Of a stretch of DNA of 64,000 nucleotides, positions 11,340 to 22,262 are shown piece by piece (positions within the stretch are counted from its first letter, which is position 1; every line of letters begins with the position of its first letter). Source of the stretch: Datisca glomerata (Eukaryota; Streptophyta; Magnoliopsida; Cucurbitales; Datiscaceae). Made by a program: the position numbers and the translations under genes. The DNA lies in assembly GCA_003255025.1 (NCBI GenBank), contig QANY01002375.1:2672647-2736646 (forward strand). The letters are read 5' to 3'. Below the pieces are notes generated by a model. That model was not told the origin of the DNA and searched no databases. It was given only the letters and a program-made list of their open reading frames with translations.

Positions 11340-12520
11340 TGTTAGGTTAGACCCTCTCAATCAGGCTTGTATTCTTTGTTTAATGTGCCTAAATTCAAAA
11401 TTAAGAGTTGGGATTGAAAAGAGGTAAGGCTGCTTGGAAATCAGATTCAGTTGGTGATTCAGCTTCGTCAAATTATTCAGTCTTATTGTCAAAGATTGGT
11501 TGACTGACTTGAGAATTTGAGGGGAATGCCTTTAAATTTAAAAATTTTTAGTTCTTGTTCTAATTGTTGAATCCTATGATCTTGATCATTATTAACATAT
11601 GATCAAAAAAATGAATTTTTAGGAGTACTAGACTGGCTAAATTCTCTAATTTGAGGATTAGAACTAGAAATTTGAAAATTAATTTTAATAGTACCGTCTG
11701 TATACTGCTGGATATAATCAACATCTTCAATTGAGTGTTAAATTAGAGTGGGTTGACTTTCATTGGTTAAAATTCAATTTTTACGCAAAGTAATATCAGA
11801 CCACCTAATGATTTTAGGGGCTCAAATATTAGCATTACTTTGGCTAGATTGAATCAACATGGTTTGATTTTTTAGACTTTTATTGATGGCTTGAAAATTC
11901 ATATTAGTTTTGGTTACTTTGTAATGCATTCTAATAATCAAAGCTAGTGGTTGGGCACCTTCAAGAATTTGGTAACAACTAGTTTTGATATTCAAAGTCA
12001 AGAATTTAAGAATGTATGGGTCTGTTAAACTAACAGACAAATTTGAAAAATAATCAAAATGGATTGGACCATTACAAAGTGATGATTCAATTAATCCTAA
12101 AATGATATCATTAAAATTTATAAATCTTGCATCTCGCAAGGCTAACAAGGTAGAGGTATTTAGGCCACTCCTTGTGAGTGGTTTAACTCCAATCTGAACT
12201 AAACCAAAGTGAAGCAAATTATATCATTCTTCAATGTGATGTTTAATTACATTAGGGGAAAGTAATTGACATGTTTCATGCTCTTTCCTAAGAGCATATA
12301 TTTTTCAATTATTTTTATATGATGTTGATACTTGAAGGAAGTAACAGACCATGTTGGTTAATAAATTTCTTTACTAGGGATTTTGGGCATATTTCATACC
12401 TTATGATCTACTTGATCATCTACTAAATATTTAAAATATTCTTCATCAATTATGTCTGATACTGTATTTATTGTAGAGTTATTACTACTAGAAGAATTAC
12501 TTCTGAATAATCTACTCATT
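11340..12520 (-). pseudogene. Pararetrovirus movement protein (30K superfamily), unit 1
   Basis: The N-terminus starts at the ATG near 12520 (MSRLFRS-type, as in unit 3). The longest open frame, 12217-11822 (131 codons), holds the 30K movement-protein core: a LLALRDARF strand block, then LGLIESSLCNGPIHFDYFSNLSVSL containing the conserved Asp-like region and beta strands. The C-terminal part at about 11790-11620 ends in a DGTIKINFQISSS block. A stop lies just before 12217 and several more lie after 11822. The protein would have moved viral nucleoprotein through plasmodesmata; this copy is broken. Confidence 0.8.
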
Positions 12521-12922
12521 GCTCAAAATAACTAAATTATTCTTATGATTGAAAATTTCATCATGTATTTTGATTCTCAAACTTGCTATGACTTCTACAA
12601 CTTCCTATGAAGTCGACTCTTCTCTCATTTACCTCTACAACTACCCTACCATCGAGATTTACGTATCTAAGAGGTCTTATTGGAGTGCATGTAACAGACC
12701 AAATAGAAACTGATACGTCAGATTCACATATTAGAAAAACAAGGATTACAAAAAAATAATCAATTATAAAAATATCCACTTCGACGGAGAGTGAGACTAA
12801 ATAAAAATAATTATTCAAAGAAGAAAGTAAGAAACAATGGCAATAATAAACCAGCCATAAAGGCGGTGAAGAACAATAATTATGCAGATATTGAAATATA
12901 AAATAGTTGTCTTACCAGGTTT

Positions 12923-12935
12923 GGCTGTGATACCA
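12923..12935 (-). promoter_or_regulatory. tRNA-Met primer-binding site (unit 1)
   Basis: The minus strand reads TGGTATCACAGCC, one mismatch from the usual plant TGGTATCAGAGCC primer site. It lies about 400 bases upstream of the movement-protein start. Confidence 0.75.
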
Positions 12936-13912
12936 AAAGAGGCGGGATTGCATATAATTTATGTATTAAAACCTGGATATTAAGGCTTTTGTCCTTGTGA
13001 CCAGGGACAAAGTGGAAATCTAGAAGGAAATGAGATTTTTCTATTTCAGCAAAATCTTTCAAATAAGCAAATGAGGGCTCAATATGAAAGAGATTTTTGT
13101 TGGGGGTTTTCTAAAATATGTGGATCAAAAGGTTTAGCAATTGAGAATGGGTCAAATTGGTTGACCAGAACTGATTGATAATTGAGTCTGATGGACCCAA
13201 GTATTGTTAATTGGGTTTATTTAGGAGTAGAATAATCCCTTTTTAATTTGGGCCTTAAGGGCCAATCGTAGAGTCGAAGACTCCCGTTTGATTACAACTT
13301 TTGAGGCCTAGGGCCTATACCCCATCTTGACGACCCTGCAAAAATCATGAGTAAGAAAATCATGAATTGAATTATTAATGCCTTGAATTAATATATATAT
13401 CCAATAGTCGGGGCTAACTAACCTATAACTAGCATGTCTGTCAACAATTTAAATGGATCAACGGTCCTAACGCAATCCCTGCAACACGGACCTTACCAAA
13501 ACGCGACTTGAGTGACGTCCCACTAGTTATAAGTTAAATGCTCCTACAATCAGTACGGATCTACAAATATTAAAGGGCATATTAACATTTATATTAATTT
13601 TAAATTGCTAGACACATGGTCTCATAAACCTACTGTTTTAGTGGTAGTGGCCTTTCGGCTAATACAGAATTAATATTTATATACAATTAGAAATTTAAAA
13701 ACTTACAATAAGAAGAAAGTAGGAGATATGTAGAAAGAGGAGCGTGAGATGTGCAGGAAGAGCAGGAGATGTGTAGGAAGATGAAGAGCTATTCCAAATC
13801 TTCAAATATTATTATTGTTGAGAAAGAGAGAGAGTACATAATTTTTAGAGAAATTTTAAAAGCTAATGTTCAAGGTAGTCCTCGATCTGCCTTTAACAAC
13901 GAGTGAGGCTTC

Positions 13913-13921
13913 CCTTTTATA
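13913..13921 (-). promoter_or_regulatory. TATA box of second pararetrovirus
   Basis: The minus strand shows TATAAAAGG after an AT-rich stretch, followed by a short GC-richer leader with a polypurine/GA tract. It lies directly below the polyprotein tail, where the pregenomic promoter is expected. Confidence 0.55.
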
Positions 13922-14129
13922 ATTAAAAAATTAGAAAAGATAAGGTGGAGACAGCTAGAGCTATTCGTCATTATCTTCTTTGCTGTTGGTGGGAATCTAC
14001 TTTTTCAGTATGTGCCGACGCTTTACTATTGGAAATCTATTTTTATAAAGTAGATTTTTTTGTATGTGCCGATGATGTGCTGTTGTAGATAATGGAAATA
14101 TACTTTTGGGTAGTGGGCGAAACAGATAA

Positions 14130-15381
14130 GGTTTTCCCTTTTCCCTTTTATTGTGTTCGATCTTTTCTAATATCATGCTGGTGAGAGAATCCCAAAAATC
14201 TGTAAAAGTGGGATCGGATTATTCTAGTAGTTCTTGGCTTTCTCCAGCTAAGATAATGAATTCATTCTCATCTTGATCAGATTATGTTTTGCTGCTTATA
14301 GATTTCATAGAAGCATCTTCCTGGGATATGGACTGGAGAAATTACTCTTTCATGAAGTTCATAGTTTTTATAATTAATTCACTTTCCGTTAATCCAGGGA
14401 ATTTTGTTTTTAATTCAATTTGGACAGTAATAAATGGATTTTCTGTTGGGGGAGGAAGAGCCTTTGGAATGAAATCAAAATAGGCCTGGGTATGAGTTTT
14501 GATGGCTTTAATGAGTTCCTGTAAATTGGGGATTCATCCCTTTGTCCCACCATTTGGTATAAAACACTCTCTTTAACCAATGGATTTTGTTCTGGTTATC
14601 ATATTGTAAATCCCATTTCCAGATTCAAGGGATATTGAATCAGATGATAAACGGACTATTGATTTAGTAAAAAAGATGTTCTTGTTGACTGGTAAAAGAG
14701 AATAGGCTACCTACCAATCTTTGAATACTGTTTGGACTACTTCTGGTAGAGTTACTAAAGTGATGCCGAATTTGTCCCACCTAACGAGGAACAAGTTATG
14801 GAGCTCATTTTTTAAAACCTCGGGGCAGATACGGATAAACCAAATGTGGTTATATACGGGATTCTGATAGTAAAACACATAGGTAAAGGAATCAATATAA
14901 TCCTAATAACTATATTTGGTTTCATTGTTACGGAGATACAGACTTCTGGTAGTATGCGGATGTAAGTCCCATTGACTGATGGGCATAATATTACGGATAG
15001 TAGCCTTGTCGTAGGTAAAAGGGTTATTATTTATGTTAGGATCATGGAGAGTATGTTTGTTCTTCGTAGCTGTTGTTCCAAGAACAATGGCTTTGTAGAT
15101 ATATCTTTACTGGTCAAAGTGAGTGGGAAATTGTTGAGTAGATAGATATCTCTTTCTAATTTCCCATGAATCTGACATTCAATTCTCATCTACTATTTGA
15201 ATAAAGATAATGGTGTCTTCTGTTACACAGTTAAATGTATACTTTTCGGGAAGCATAAGGATATCCCTAGCAGTTTGGCTAGATGAAGCTTCCTATTTAG
15301 TGTTCAGGCTAAGAAATTTTGTTGAGTAAAAATTACCTTTTCCTCGGCCTATTTGGCCTCGACCGCAGCCTCTACTGGTCA
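14130..15381 (-). pseudogene. Polyprotein C-terminal tail region of second pararetrovirus
   Basis: From an ATG at 15381 the protein begins MTSRGCGRGQIGRGKG, an Arg/Gly-rich basic motif directly after RNase H. About 400 codons follow with several stops, including NHIWFIRICPEVLKNELHN and a WDKF block near 14790-14760, then KALPPPTENPF. The open frame 14289-14483 on the plus strand is a shadow of it. The RG-rich start suggests nucleic-acid binding. I do not recognise a named domain; similar tails occur in other plant pararetroviral polyproteins. Confidence 0.55.
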
Positions 15382-15399
15382 TGAAACCTATAAATATTC

Positions 15400-15950
15400 A
15401 CAGGGTTAGGAAGTCTGGTAAAGAATTCTCTTCACTTTTTTATATTCAATGTCAAACTCAAATACTGATAAAATTCTTTGCCAAGAAACATATAACTGCT
15501 TAGAACAAGATTATGTACATCTTTCTTGAATATCTGTTTAGCAGCAGAGCAATCAACTCTAAGTAAAAACTGCAGATTAGAAGATCATCCTGAAATTCTA
15601 AAATACATTTAACAATAGATAAACATTCCTATTTAATAGTTGGATGGTTAAGGACTGGTCCTTTCCATATTCCAGATTTGAACTTGAGGAGTTCTTCTTT
15701 CTGAATGTTGGGATTAAATTACTTAAGTACCTCACCATATCCCTGGTCAGAAGCATCGGTTTCAACGATATTTTTCCAGTGAGGGTTAGGTAAAAATAAA
15801 CAAAATAAATGCTTAATTTTTTATTTTATCTTTTGTACTGTAGAAGTATGAGCTGTTGTCCAAGGTGCAGGATTCTTTTTAAGCCTAGTGTAAAGGAGGG
15901 AAGCATCTTGGGATAATTACGAATAATAGTCTCTAAATATGATTAAGACT
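15400..15950 (-). pseudogene. RNase H domain of second pararetrovirus
   Basis: A frame with a few stops gives the RNase H aspartate block IVETDASDQGYG near 15765, NHPTIK near 15640, LRVDCSAAKQIFKKDV near 15560-15515 and a C-terminal EENSLPDFLT near 15420. This is the typical caulimovirid RNase H order and spacing. The reading frame is interrupted by single-base changes but key blocks can still be read. Confidence 0.7.
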
Positions 15951-15999
15951 CCCTAAAATTCTTTGTACTTGAGTTTTGTCTGTAATTTCATCGGGAAAT

Positions 16000-16644
16000 T
16001 GAGAAGCAAACTCTATACTTCGGTTAAGAGGAATAATAGTTCCATTAGAAATATCATGTCCTACAAATCTAACTGTTTTCTGGAAAAGTTTCATTTTAGA
16101 AGCAGAAATAACTAATCCATTTCTGATAATGACATTTTGAATATATTCAAATGCTTAATATTCCGATCTATAGATGATGAAAATATTAAAACATCACAAA
16201 TATAATAGATGATAAATTTTGTATAAGGATTAAAGATATCATTCACGATATGCTAAAATTATGATGGGTCATTCTTAATGCAAAATGGTAAAACATTCCA
16301 TTCATAATGACCCAATGGTACCGTAAAAGCAGTTTTATATCTGTCCTGCTCAATAATCTGAATTCATCAAAATCTTGATTTAAGATCAAATTTAGAAAAT
16401 ACTATAGAATCATGCAGTATATCTAGAAGATCTTTTTATTAGGGATGGAATACGTAATCCATCTTAAGACATCATTAATAGGTTTATAGTTAATAACCAA
16501 TCTAGGGGCACCTCTTTCAATTTCTGTGGATTTATTAACATAAAAGGCAATACAGCTCCAATGAGGTTGACTTGGTCTAATTAAGTTCTTCTGTAGAAGA
16601 GATTCTATTTCAGATTTGCAAAGATCTAAATATTCCTTCTTCAT
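16000..16644 (-). pseudogene. Reverse transcriptase of second pararetrovirus, catalytic motif mutated
   Basis: The open frame 16644-16423 gives the finger blocks SEIESLLQKNLIRPSQPHW and GAPRLVINYKPINDVL. After a stop and a frameshift the palm is seen at about 16400-16150, with the catalytic loop reading YICDVLIFS (first aspartate of the pair replaced by Cys). This motif is damaged independently of the array copy (YINYVLIFS at 5620). Confidence 0.85.
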
Positions 16645-16996
16645 TTGGCTAGGCCTAGATTTTGTAGGAATGTTTTTCTCATCAAAGTCGGAATTGTATG
16701 GAAGATAAATGATATGCTTTTTCTATTCCAAAAGGCATCAGGAAGATCACTACATATCTCTGTTTGAAATTCCTATAAAATAATTTTAACTTTATTCTGT
16801 ATAGAGGGTTGTTGAATTCTTTTAAAAATTTGAATTTCTTTTTGAATAAATTTTATTTATTTTTCTTTATTTTGGACTAGATTTCTTATTTGATCTAGCT
16901 CTTTAGTATAGGGTGCTGTTATAAATTCAAAGGTTATTTTTCTATTATTAATATGAGAATGTATATCAGAAGTATCAATTGCAGTAATAGGCTATA

Positions 16997-17248
16997 TTAA
17001 ACATAAAAAGGTGTGCCTAAAATAATACTCTGAGTCATGTTGTTAATTAAAACAAATGTAGTAGGTAGGTAAATACCTTGATTACAGATAAGAACTTCAG
17101 GTAATTTATATTGAATACACATAGAATTACCACTGGCACTAGTTAGTGATTGGGTAGTTTTCTGAAAGTATTTAGTTGTAATTAATCCTTCATGAATGCA
17201 ATCCATGTCAGCGTCACTATAAACTAGGGCGATGGCATCTTTGATCAT
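16997..17248 (-). pseudogene. Aspartic protease of second pararetrovirus, catalytic Asp lost
   Basis: The 83-codon frame begins upstream of the active site, which reads YSDADMDCIHEGL. The expected catalytic Asp-Ser/Thr-Gly is Tyr-Ser-Asp. The flap region and the late SIILGTPF block follow in the usual spacing. Family clear, enzyme inactive. Confidence 0.8.
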
Positions 17249-17284
17249 AAAATCTCATTTTACAATAAAAGTAATTTTGATATT

Positions 17285-18010
17285 TCATTTCTGGAAAGTG
17301 GCTTTATTCATTAACATTAGGTATTGATTATCATCTTGAGGTGGAGAAGAAGATTCTGGTTTTTCTTCAAGATTCTTGCCCTTAGAAGAAAGTTGTTGCT
17401 TAATATTAGAAAGGTCCTGAAAAATAACATGATTAGCAACTTTTAATTGTTTTATCGTAGCTTTTAAGATATTAACTTCCATCTTTAAATCTTGAAGTGT
17501 AACTTGTTTCTCAATGGTAGAAGTATTCTGAAGGCGTTTCATAATCTCTCTCATACTGTATTTTTCTGTAGGAAGAACTTCTATCGTAGTATATATCTTA
17601 TAACATGTTTCTAAAAATTTTAATTTCTTCTTAGGATCAGTTATCTGGTCCGCGGCTGCAAGCATGGATTTATGAGTGTCTATTAAGACATTTATACTAG
17701 GTTGGACAAGATCAAGACCATTCATCTCGACAATGGCTTTCCAATAATTGACTTCGGTTATCATGTTACAGGTTTTGGATGAACAACAAGGTTTAGGATT
17801 ATCAGAGGAAGATTCAGTTTCAGAGGAATAAATTTCAACTAAATCATTCTCTGAATTATATTCAGAAGTACTATCATCATTAGGGAGATAGTTTAAAATC
17901 TGCTGTTGAGTCTCCTCATCTAAGGACATCTCATTAAGCTTTTGTTTCAGTTTAGATTTACATTTACTGGCGTAATGTCCTGTTGTACCACACTTGTAGC
18001 ATTTAATTTG
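17285..18010 (-). pseudogene. Zinc knuckle and acidic linker of second pararetrovirus
   Basis: CYKCGTTGHYASKC (18001-17960) is an intact CX2CX4HX4C zinc knuckle. It runs without a break into a 214-codon open frame (17929-17285) with an acidic Ser-rich segment (about residues 15-45), a CCSSKTC cysteine cluster and a predicted coiled coil (about residues 120-180). The open frame 18168-17947 is out of phase and is a shadow. This is the longest uninterrupted stretch in either pararetrovirus. Confidence 0.75.
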
Positions 18011-18199
18011 GGATTTACCTTTTTTATTATAAAATTTTCTTTTACTAGTTTGTCTTTTGGGTTTTTCCCGATAACCTTGTTTAGGTATTTTTCTATGAGG
18101 TTTATGGGGGTTTGGACCTCTGGATTTAGAAGGATACTGGATCTTTGTGTCATAAGCGAATTGATCATAAAATTCTCCTAACTCTTTTCTCTTAGCTAA

Positions 18200-19790
18200 A
18201 TTTTAGTGTTTCATTAACTGTTGAAGCTTCAAATAATTGCATAAGGATAAACCTTATGTAATGACTACAGCTATGAGGTGACCATAAGAACACTGGTTGT
18301 AAGGGATATCCATCTGATTATCCCTATCCCTAAGTTTTTTTCTGACATTTTCGGCAAAAAGACTTGGAGGTCCAACAATGAACTTAGCCTTATAATGTTC
18401 ACTGTTAGCGTCAAGCCTTTGCATGACTTTTATGAAGAATACATCTTTATACCACCTAAAACGGGTTAAAGATGGACATCTAAGATTCCATAAGAGTTCT
18501 CTATTCCTGTCAGTATTTATTATTCATGGTCCAACAAAATGGTGTAGAATGGCTTGTTATAAAGAATACATATTTATAACAAGCATCTTCGGTTTTGGTT
18601 TTAGTTCGGGTAATAGGGTTAGTCTCAATCTTAAAGGCATTAAGAATTTCAGTTCTCTGATTATCAGTGAGACAGTTATCCCACCATCCTTTAAGAATGT
18701 CGTTAAAACTATTGACTAAAAATCTATAGATTTGATGGTCTGTGTTATCATTCTGTTTACAAACTGAAGCATACATTATCATATGATGTTTTCAAAGATT
18801 TGATATTCAGATAAGCCATTAATATTCCATTCATAGATGGTTTTTTCATGGTAATATTTTTGGGTATGAAGAAAAACTTCTTCGTAAAGGATATCCTAGG
18901 GAGTAGGTCTCAAATAATAGTATCTACCTGGTCCGGTTAAGGCCATACAAGCGATAGGTCTCTGAGAATAAGAAAGTTTATTAATACTTTCTTGAAAATT
19001 ATTCTGAAATCTTAATATTTTTGGGAGAGAGTAATCTTCTCTCTCTTCTTTTTCAAGAGGAGGTGATGAATTATCCTAGTTCATCATATTGATTTGTCCT
19101 GATGACTCTGGTTGACTAACCTTTAAATCTCTTATTTTCTCAATCAGAGTAGTCATAAATTCCTCATCTTTTTTACTTTATTTCATCTTAAAGTTACTAA
19201 CTTCATGGGGTGGTTTTATGGTGACTGGTTGGAGCTCAACTGGTTTAGGTTGAATTTGACATTGATCTTGTATGTTCTCTATATGATCTTCTATTTTGGT
19301 TAACATTTTTCCTACAATTTGAATGAAAAGATTAGTATAATTATTATGTTTTTTTAAGGTAAAATATCTTTAATCTTTACACCATCCTGTTGGGTGGATT
19401 TTTTTGGAACCTCTACATAAGGATTGATTGTTAGAGGTTTAAGATTATCGTTTCCTGGAGCGAGCTCTAAGGATTGTGGAGGATGTATAAATTGAATAAT
19501 CCTACCACTAGTAGTTATCCAGTCTCTTTGAATTCTGGTTAGCATATTTAATTATTGTTTATCATGAAGTTGCAGCTTGGGAGCAAAACTGCAATACCAA
19601 TCAGGGAAAGATCTAATATACTGATTTATATATAAATGATAGAAATACTGGTTTTTTTAAGTTTCTAACCATTTTGGAGTATGGGACTGAATATACCATC
19701 TTCTAAAATCCAGATACTTATACTGCATAAAATCATGGTTAAGTTACTTTCTCAATTCACTATTAGGAAAAAAAAATCCATCAAATATCG
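18200..19790 (-). pseudogene. Capsid region of second pararetrovirus
   Basis: Upstream linker fragments (19790-19354) include WYIQSHTPKWLE and the 63-codon frame 19545-19354. The core begins near 18860 with YEWNINGLSEYQI, equivalent to the array copy's YEWNID block. The frame 18782-18510 has LKGWWDNCLTDNQRTEIL, a tryptophan pair characteristic of this capsid region. Stops and frameshifts separate the parts. Confidence 0.7.
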
Positions 19791-19827
19791 AATTGCATAT
19801 CACTGGTAGTTTGGCTATTAGGCCTAT

Positions 19828-19840
19828 TGGTATCAGAGCC
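19828..19840 (+). promoter_or_regulatory. tRNA-Met primer-binding site on the plus strand
   Basis: Perfect TGGTATCAGAGCC, followed 46 bases later by the movement-protein reading frame on the same strand. It marks a pararetrovirus leader oriented opposite to the neighbouring capsid-RT block. Confidence 0.8.
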
Positions 19841-19885
19841 ATGAATATTTTTGGGCATATTAATAATTATATTTCTTTTTAAATT

Positions 19886-20765
19886 ATGCATACATGGTCA
19901 TTATACAACATGTCTGAAATTAGCTTTACCTCTGTCACTACAGCAGCTAACACGGTAGCTTCATTCTCAGAATCAACTAAACTCATTGCCTATCAGGATG
20001 TTAGAGAAGTTTTGGATAAATGGATTATACCCAAAGTTAAACCTGAAACAATCTACAAATTTGAAAGTTTTGATTTTTCCAGTAGAAAAATAATTAAAAC
20101 TTTTGAACATGTTATTCATTTACAAAATAATGATGATATAATTTATTTATTGAATATTCAGGATCTATATCTTTTATGCAAAAATATAAATATCTGCATA
20201 TAGAACTTGTTCAGATAGCTTTAAAACATTTGACTTTACTTGGTCAAAACACCATTATCAAGTGTACCCTCTGAGATGGACGGTTTTCTAACTGGAAAGC
20301 CTCTCTCATGAGAGCTATAGAAACTAGCTTATCCCATGGTCTAGTTTATTTTAATATCTATCTGAATCTGAGTGTTGCTCTCTCTGACAGTAATTTATCT
20401 AAAATCTCAAAACATAGAGTTATATCTCATGGTTGTGAGTATTTACCAGGATCTTCTCCTTTCACTATATTATTCAGAATTCATCTTAAGGTTCGTTCTA
20501 CCTTAAATCCTTATACCAGATGTGAGCAAGGACACACCGTCCTTATAGACACTAATCTTTCAGTAGTCAAGTAGTTATTCCTTTGATGATACCTTGGGAG
20601 TAGATTACTTTTTCATAAAGATGGCAAATCCCTAATGTTGTACCTACTAGATCCATCATTTAGCAATCCATTGAAGATGTTATCCAAACACAAGGAGGTA
20701 ACGTCTATCTCCGATTCCAGAAACCTTTAACTAGAAGCTTTTCTAGTATCAACAACAGAAGCATG
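19886..20765 (+). pseudogene. Pararetrovirus movement protein (30K superfamily), plus strand
   Basis: The frame 19886-20203 gives the N-terminal 105 residues. The core continues in frame 20308-20574, with METS-like strand blocks LVYFNIYLNLSVALSD and a C-terminal IPNVVPTRSII then GGNVYLRF (about 20625-20725), matching the layout of the array copy (11822-12217). Frameshifts occur near 20200 and 20580. The homology ends near 20765 at a (TA)n run. There is no capsid downstream on this strand. Confidence 0.8.
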
Positions 20766-20783
20766 TATATATATATATATATA
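20765..20783. repeat. (TA)n microsatellite at pararetrovirus edge
   Basis: An alternating TA run directly at the end of the movement-protein homology. Pararetroviruses often integrate at TA-rich sites, so this may mark the integration edge. Confidence 0.8.
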
Positions 20784-20784
20784 A

Positions 20785-22262
20785 TTAATAAACCCAAACC
20801 CTAAAATATATTATATATATTTTGTAAATATATGTTTTCAATGTAATTATTCTTGTTGTTTTTAAGAATTTTTACATTGCAATTGAACTGATTACTTTGA
20901 TTCTTACAGTTACACTGATTCAGTTCTTACGGTTACATCAATTTAATTTTTTCAATTACACTAATTCAGTTCAATTTAATATTTTAGATAATTAATAAAT
21001 TCGATTCAATTAAAAAAATATTTTATTAACTAATCGAATTGAATCATGCACACTCATATCCTACCAACCTTTAAATCACTCTTGTTGGGTCTCATGTAGA
21101 TGATCGAAAAATAAAATGATTCCGGTATTAATTACTGTTGAATCATTATTGTTCTGGGATATGCTTCATCTAAACCATAATTATAATCTTGAGGATTCTG
21201 TTCTGTCTGAAAAATCTGACATATGGTATTTGGCCTTCCTTCAAATGTCATTCGTCGAGATATGTTTTGTCTTTTCAAAGAGAATTATTATATAACGATA
21301 AAAACCTTGTTTGAGAAAACAACAAAAAAACAGCGGAGACCCATGAAGGACTGACTATCTTGACTGCATTGACATGGAATGTCTCATTCACACTTTTACA
21401 AATTATTGAACGAGAATCTAATTTAGGAGCAATACCAAAAAAAATGCATGCATGAGTGTGAGAGTTGAATTACTTCATCTTATTAATATAGATTTTGTGA
21501 GACGAATGCTCATAAATAAATGAAAGAGAATTGATAGTCATTCATATTATATAAATTTTCATTCTGACTTACTATGATGTAATATCAACCTTCATTTCTT
21601 TTTTGAAATGACTAACTTAAGGAGAAAAATATCATTTATAATCATGCATTGAATATTTCCATAGACAATATCCATGTATTAATAATTAAAAAAGAAACAT
21701 AAATATTCGCATCAAACTTTACAACAAAATAAAAACACTAAAAATATAAAGAAGTTTGCAGGTTTCAAAGAAATAAGACACATGTAATATCATCATTCAT
21801 GTATGACAAAATGCTTTAGGGCCATATTGCCCTAGTTATCGAGACGGCTTGTCTGTTTCTCTCATGTAGCAACTGTGTTTTGTTTGAGTGTTCCACTGAT
21901 TTTCTGTTCTCCATCATTATGTTCCAATTTCACGTCCGACCATCCCAATTAAATTCCATGATTGTTGCAAATTACAGAAAATCCAAGAAACATTTGGTGA
22001 ACATGTCTCTGTATTAACGATTAAATGACAATTTGGTACAACCAAGATTAAATATGTATAGCATATCTGATGGTTCAGGGGAACTAAAAACAGTCACAAG
22101 CACAAAACTTCATTCCAGTCAATTAGTAGAGTGAATAGTGATTGAGACATGAGGTTGATAATTGATACTCAGCACTAGTGCAAATCTGCACCAACCTTAG
22201 TTGCTGATACAAAGTAAAAGCCTGGCCAAAAAGAAAAAAGAGAACTCATCATGTCCAATTTA
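20785..22262. other. AT-rich intergenic DNA
   Basis: No open frame with recognisable similarity and no terminal repeats seen. The part just below 22263 would be the 3' untranslated region of the S-protein homolog. Confidence 0.5.

Larger units (their letters stand above)
3040..12975 (-). mobile_element. Tandem array of endogenous pararetrovirus units (Caulimoviridae), minus strand
   Basis: Reading the minus strand from high to low coordinate gives three partial units head to tail. Unit 1 has primer site 12923-12935, movement protein 12520 to about 11340, start of capsid 10840-10450, then polyprotein tail 10386-9500. Unit 2 has promoter 9041-9032, primer site near 8728, capsid 8611, zinc knuckle, protease, RT, RNase H and tail to about 4330. 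Unit 3 has promoter 3882-3873 and movement-protein start 3310-3045. Promoter and leader blocks at 3600-4000 and 8750-9100 are homologous, as are 3045-3390 and 12245-12590. Each unit lacks a different segment. No LTRs are present, as expected for a pararetrovirus. Confidence 0.8.
13690..19790 (-). mobile_element. Second endogenous pararetrovirus, divergent lineage, minus strand
   Basis: Minus strand, high to low coordinate: capsid-upstream linker (19790-18800), capsid core (18800-18200), zinc knuckle (18001-17960), acidic region (17929-17285), protease (17248-16997), RT (16644-16000), connection and RNase H (15950-15400), C-terminal tail (15381 to about 14130), promoter TATA (13921-13913). It has the same domain order as the 3040-12975 array but clearly different sequence, so it is a separate insertion or lineage. 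The movement protein is not on this strand; the adjacent copy (19828-20765) is inverted. Confidence 0.8.

Noticed and set aside
13240..13345. Possible further polyprotein tail copy (ATTAATGCCTTGAATTAA resembles 4845-4870).
   Set aside because: The match is short (about 18 bases) and AT-rich; insufficient to call another unit.
17947..18168. 73-codon minus-strand open frame.
   Set aside because: It is out of phase with the zinc knuckle reading CYKCGTTGHYASKC; shadow frame.
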